A stretch of DNA of 8,559 nt from CAZHMN01 sp964533705 (GTDB lineage: Bacteria > Electryoneota > B3-LCP), in the NCBI GenBank assembly GCA_964533705.1, contig CAZHMN010000102.1, forward strand, positions 1 through 8,559. The letters run 5' to 3'. Of the stretch, positions 6,098 to 8,559 are shown in pieces. Under the pieces are notes generated by a model. That model was not told the origin of the DNA. It ran no database searches and saw nothing but the letters and a program-made list of their open reading frames with translations. Each line of letters opens with the position of its first letter. Position 1 is the first letter of the stretch. A program made the translations under genes and the position numbers.

Positions 6098-8110
6098 TTA
6101 TTTCATCAGAATCATCTTCTTGACCGCGCTGTAATCACCGGTCTGAATACGGTAGAAGTACAGACCGGAAGACAGATTGCCGGCGTCCCAGGTGACTTCG
6201 TGAACACCCACATCCCGCCGTATATTCTGTAGGGGCGATTCGACGAGTCGCCCAGAGACATCGTAGATCTCCAGCGTCACATAGGCCGCCTCCGGCAGAG
6301 CGAAGCTGATGGTCGTCGTCGGATTGAAGGGATTGGGGTAAGCCTCCCCCAGCGAGAATGCTTCAGGCATGACTTCAGGAGTAACGCCAGCTTCCCCTGG
6401 GAAGGATTCGCCTGAGCAAATCCAGCCGCTTGGTCCCACCCATTCTCCCCCCATGCCTTCCTTCACGAACGGGAAAGCGTCTGCGGCAACGATGTTCCAT
6501 GGGTAGGTTCCGATCATGCCCATGCAGACGTATTCCCCCGGCGGCGCATTTTCGGGAACGAAAACAGTTCGATCTCGTTCGATTGAATTTCCCGCTGCCA
6601 GTGTGAGATCGTTGACCGGCCCGAGTACCGTGAACCAGAATCCACCGGGGACTTCGATGTTGATCCAGGTGTCGAAGGTGACCGGTTCGTTCCCGTTATT
6701 GGCTATCTCGACGTTGAAGGCAAAGGCATCTCCCCCCGGGGGTATAACGATGGGAGGATTATAGGGGGTCATCGTAATATTCAGAGGAGGAACAGGCGGT
6801 TCCGCTGTATAGATGACGATATCATCGAGGTAAAACCCACCGGTATTGCCATAATACCCCGCCGGGTGCACCCACAAATGAGGATTGTCAAACGTGGCGA
6901 AGCTGTCGGTTACATAGGCAGTTATTTCATAAGGTCCATTGTAATCCCAGATGACTGCCCAATTCCCGGTAGGTTCACGCTCCATGTGGATATTCGTCCA
7001 ACGATCATCATCGTAGTCTATGACCGCATAGAATAGCTGTGTGCCATCCACATCATATATGATCAGTTCCCAATCCCAGATAATGTTGCTGTAATTTATT
7101 CGGACCCTGAACCCGCGATTGGCACTACTGTATGCGCCTTCACTAAATCCGATCATGATGACGCTGAAATCGGTAGTTCGCTTGTGAACCCAGAAGTCCG
7201 CGATGAATGCCTCGCCGCAATCAACCGGTGTGTATAAGGCGGTGTAGTCCGTGCCGATGTTGCCAGCCCACCCTTCCAGGCAGGGGACGGCTTCGAAACC
7301 CATGTCTTCGTTGATGGCGAAGTTGCCCATGTTTTCGTATTCGTACCAGGTGGGATTGGCTGTCCAATTTCCGTCATCCCAATGCTCTTCGAAGCAGATA
7401 GGCGGGGGAGGAGGAGGGGGCTCGGAACGGTCAATGTCGGAAATTCGGACTTCGTCAATGTACCCATTCATGTAGAAGTCGCCGTATCCGGTATCGTGGA
7501 ACCAACCGATGGTGAGCGGATGCGTGGAATTGCGGATGGCTCCGACTTCAGAGGGTGCCGAATCCACCAGAATCCCATCCACGAAGATTTTTAGTTCTCC
7601 GCCGCTCCTCCATGTCATCTGAATGTAATACCAGGTGTTCAGGGTGATGACGGGTGGGGTGGTCAAACTGGTGTATCCGCCGTTCGTCTGATAGACGCCC
7701 GCATAGATTTGACCTCCCGGCATGATGGTGAGGTAATAAGCGGGATTGCTGGCATAGTATTGGTAGCGTTCCACAACCGGGTTTTCATCGGGGTTGAACA
7801 TGGTCAGTTTCACGTGAGCATCAATGGTCAATTCATCCCAGCCGTTACCGATCAGGTAATCGGAATTGATCTTGGCATCAGGATCGGTCATGTCTACGGC
7901 TCCGGCATACTGTCCGGCTGGAGTAAACTCCGCTCCATCTTCCAACGCCATGTTATACCCATTGCCAGTAGCATCGAAGGCGATGTATGTCCCCGGCATT
8001 TCATCGAAGTGCCAGAGTGCTTCCGTGAATTCGTCCGGTTCGAAGGGCTGTGAGAAGGAAACGGTAGCCACAGCAAATACGGCCATAATCATTAAGGTTG
8101 AGTTCCTCAT
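6098..8110 (-). CDS. Secreted multidomain protein: LamG-like lectin, beta-rich domain, Ig-like domain, C-terminal sorting tail
   Basis: 670 residues from ATG 8110, chosen because AAGGAGG lies five bases upstream and the protein then begins with a clean signal peptide (MRNSTLMIMAVFAVATVSFS, cleavage before QP). An ATG at 8140 would only add ten charged residues. Domains: LamG/concanavalin-like at about 25-228 (EALWHFDE start, LKIFVDGILVDS, YIDEVRISD end); seven prolines at 231-237; a second beta-rich, aromatic region at about 240-435 ending GFYLDDIVIYT, resembling carbohydrate-binding jelly rolls; an Ig-like segment at about 440-550 (VEIANNGNEPVTFD, APPGEYVC); and a FlgD-Ig-like / type IX-type sorting tail at 587-670 (YPNPFNPTTTISF, IYDVSGRLV, VTWDA, LYFYRIQ, final KKMILMK). 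Probably exported and anchored or released at the cell surface, perhaps binding glycans. No catalytic domain is seen and no specific function can be assigned. Transcribed alone, with a terminator behind it. Confidence 0.9.
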   Translation of the reverse strand: MRNSTLMIMAVFAVATVSFSQPFEPDEFTEALWHFDEMPGTYIAFDATGNGYNMALEDGAEFTPAGQYAGAVDMTDPDAKINSDYLIGNGWDELTIDAHVKLTMFNPDENPVVERYQYYASNPAYYLTIMPGGQIYAGVYQTNGGYTSLTTPPVITLNTWYYIQMTWRSGGELKIFVDGILVDSAPSEVGAIRNSTHPLTIGWFHDTGYGDFYMNGYIDEVRISDIDRSEPPPPPPPICFEEHWDDGNWTANPTWYEYENMGNFAINEDMGFEAVPCLEGWAGNIGTDYTALYTPVDCGEAFIADFWVHKRTTDFSVIMIGFSEGAYSSANRGFRVRINYSNIIWDWELIIYDVDGTQLFYAVIDYDDDRWTNIHMEREPTGNWAVIWDYNGPYEITAYVTDSFATFDNPHLWVHPAGYYGNTGGFYLDDIVIYTAEPPVPPLNITMTPYNPPIVIPPGGDAFAFNVEIANNGNEPVTFDTWINIEVPGGFWFTVLGPVNDLTLAAGNSIERDRTVFVPENAPPGEYVCMGMIGTYPWNIVAADAFPFVKEGMGGEWVGPSGWICSGESFPGEAGVTPEVMPEAFSLGEAYPNPFNPTTTISFALPEAAYVTLEIYDVSGRLVESPLQNIRRDVGVHEVTWDAGNLSSGLYFYRIQTGDYSAVKKMILMK
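6228..6253. repeat. REP-like inverted repeat inside the sorting-tail coding region
   Basis: TGTAGGGGCGA, then TTCGACGAG, then TCGCCC. GGGCGA pairs with TCGCCC and the inner bases can extend the stem by about three pairs including one wobble. The first 11 bases equal the outer arm of the palindrome at 6060-6088. It encodes the GRLVESPLQ stretch in frame. Confidence 0.45.
7400..7420 (-). repeat. Polyproline-coding purine/pyrimidine tract
   Basis: Seven consecutive proline codons form the linker between the LamG domain and the second domain. The plus strand is a nearly pure G-rich run (GGGGGAGGAGGAGGGGG), which could slip during replication or fold as a quadruplex. Confidence 0.6.
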
Positions 8111-8115
8111 GACAC

Positions 8116-8122
8116 CCTCCTT
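8116..8122 (-). promoter_or_regulatory. Strong ribosome-binding site of the LamG-domain gene
   Basis: AAGGAGG on the minus strand, five bases before ATG 8110. It is the strongest such site in the window and fixes the start of the secreted protein at a codon that leaves a standard signal peptide. Confidence 0.8.
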
Positions 8123-8311
8123 CGTTTTACGTAACCACATGACATTTAAAGTGCTTATGTTGTGAACCAGAAAATTGCATAAAGACCCTGATCTTTAAGT
8201 CGTACAAATAAATTCATGACAAAAAGTTGGAAAGTCAATATGTTTTCAGACTATTATTCAAGCCAACTGATCTTTTACGCTGATTGCCAAGGTCAGCGAT
8301 GGCCGATTCAG

Positions 8312-8341
8312 AAAAAAGGGGCAGGTATGTTCACCTGCCCC
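8312..8341 (-). terminator. Intrinsic terminator of the partial secreted-protein gene
   Basis: GGGGCAGGT and ACCTGCCCC (8318-8326 with 8333-8341) form a nine-base-pair stem with a six-base loop. On the minus strand this is followed directly by six Ts (8317-8312), a textbook intrinsic terminator about 70 bases after the stop codon at 8413. Confidence 0.85.
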
Positions 8342-8412
8342 TCTCTTTATTGAGGTTCTGTTTTCAATGTACCGTCATACAACTTCGCCTAATTGAAGGC
8401 AGGTACTGCCTT

Positions 8413-8559
8413 TTACTTCATCAGCACCATCTTCCTAACCGCAGTGTAATCACTTGCTTGGATGCGGTAGAAGTACAGGCCTGAAGACAAGTCGCTGGCG
8501 TCCCAGGTGACTTCGTGAACACCAGCATCCCTCGTACCGTTCACCAGCTCGGATACAAC
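8413..8559 (-). CDS. C-terminal end of a secreted protein with the same sorting tail (partial)
   Basis: The frame is open from the window edge to TAA at 8413-8415 and encodes 48 residues, including GVHEVTWDASDLSSGLYFY and ending TAVRKMVLMK. This is the last half of the FlgD-Ig-like / type IX-type sorting tail and matches the tail of the neighbouring 670-residue protein along its whole length without gaps. The rest of the protein lies beyond the window, so its function is unknown beyond being exported. A terminator follows, so it is a separate transcript from the LamG-domain gene. Confidence 0.88.
   Translation of the reverse strand, partial: VVSELVNGTRDAGVHEVTWDASDLSSGLYFYRIQASDYTAVRKMVLMK

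Larger units (their letters stand above)
8111..8412. other. Intergenic region with a terminator and weak promoter candidates
   Basis: 302 bases without a gene. The right half holds the terminator of the upstream secreted-protein gene. The left half is AT-rich and must contain the promoter of the LamG-domain gene. The best -35 is TTGACT on the minus strand (8238-8233), but at normal spacing the -10 is only GAATTT or AATTTA, so I do not call a promoter. The small frame at 8284-8484 on the plus strand crosses the terminator and the end of the next gene and looks non-coding. Confidence 0.5.

Noticed and set aside
7153..8165. Other frames on both strands within the LamG-domain gene
   Set aside because: Products are Ser/Thr/Pro-rich or irregular shadows; the main frame has signal peptide, domains and sorting tail.
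8204..8238. Promoter for the LamG-domain gene with TTGACT
   Set aside because: The -35 is good but no acceptable -10 lies at normal spacing, and the alternative Bacteroidota-type motif also fits poorly.
1..8559. CRISPR array, tRNA, rRNA, transposase or toxin-antitoxin genes
   Set aside because: No regularly spaced repeats, no RNA gene sequence and no matching protein was found on either strand by reading.

Overview
The window reads as a chromosomal segment of an uncultured bacterium, probably from the Fibrobacterota-Chlorobiota-Bacteroidota (FCB) side of the tree or a neighbouring candidate phylum. The main clue is two secreted proteins that end in the same roughly 80-residue tail. That tail has a YPNPFNP motif, a VTWDA...LSSGLYFYRIQ core and a basic end (KKMILMK or RKMVLMK), which is the FlgD-Ig-like / type IX secretion-type sorting tail common in those lineages. 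This placement is an inference from protein style; there is no rRNA or other marker here. Every gene I can support lies on the minus strand, so the text below follows transcription from high to low coordinates.

Right part (8559 to about 6000): first the last 48 codons of a secreted protein cut by the window edge, with a strong intrinsic terminator behind it (8312-8341). Next comes an intergenic stretch, then a 670-residue secreted protein (8110-6098) with a signal peptide, a LamG-like lectin domain, a seven-proline linker, a second beta-rich domain, an Ig-like domain and the sorting tail. It is followed by a perfect 29-base palindrome (6060-6088) and an intrinsic terminator (6008-6038).

Middle part (5938 to 4096): a recognisable promoter (5938-5910) drives a single-domain phosphate acetyltransferase (pta, best start TTG at 5879). 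Two bases after its stop codon lies a likely CTG start (4863) of an outer-membrane beta-barrel protein resembling the TorF/Gcw_chp putative porins. The ribosome-binding site of the barrel gene sits inside the end of pta.

Left part (3968 to 1): a class I aspartate-type aminotransferase, an ATP-dependent phosphoenolpyruvate carboxykinase (pckA) that overlaps it by four bases (GTGA), and after 93 bases a second, different aspartate-type aminotransferase that runs off the window. Together they can turn aspartate into oxaloacetate and then PEP plus CO2, or run the other way. With pta this suggests central C4/acetyl metabolism in an organism using amino acids or fermenting, but acetate kinase is not in the window. 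I see no CRISPR array, transposase, tRNA, rRNA or defence system. The most interesting points are start-codon usage (CTG, GTG, TTG), the duplicated sorting tails, a palindrome arm that recurs inside a gene, and the aminotransferase-PckA-aminotransferase arrangement.
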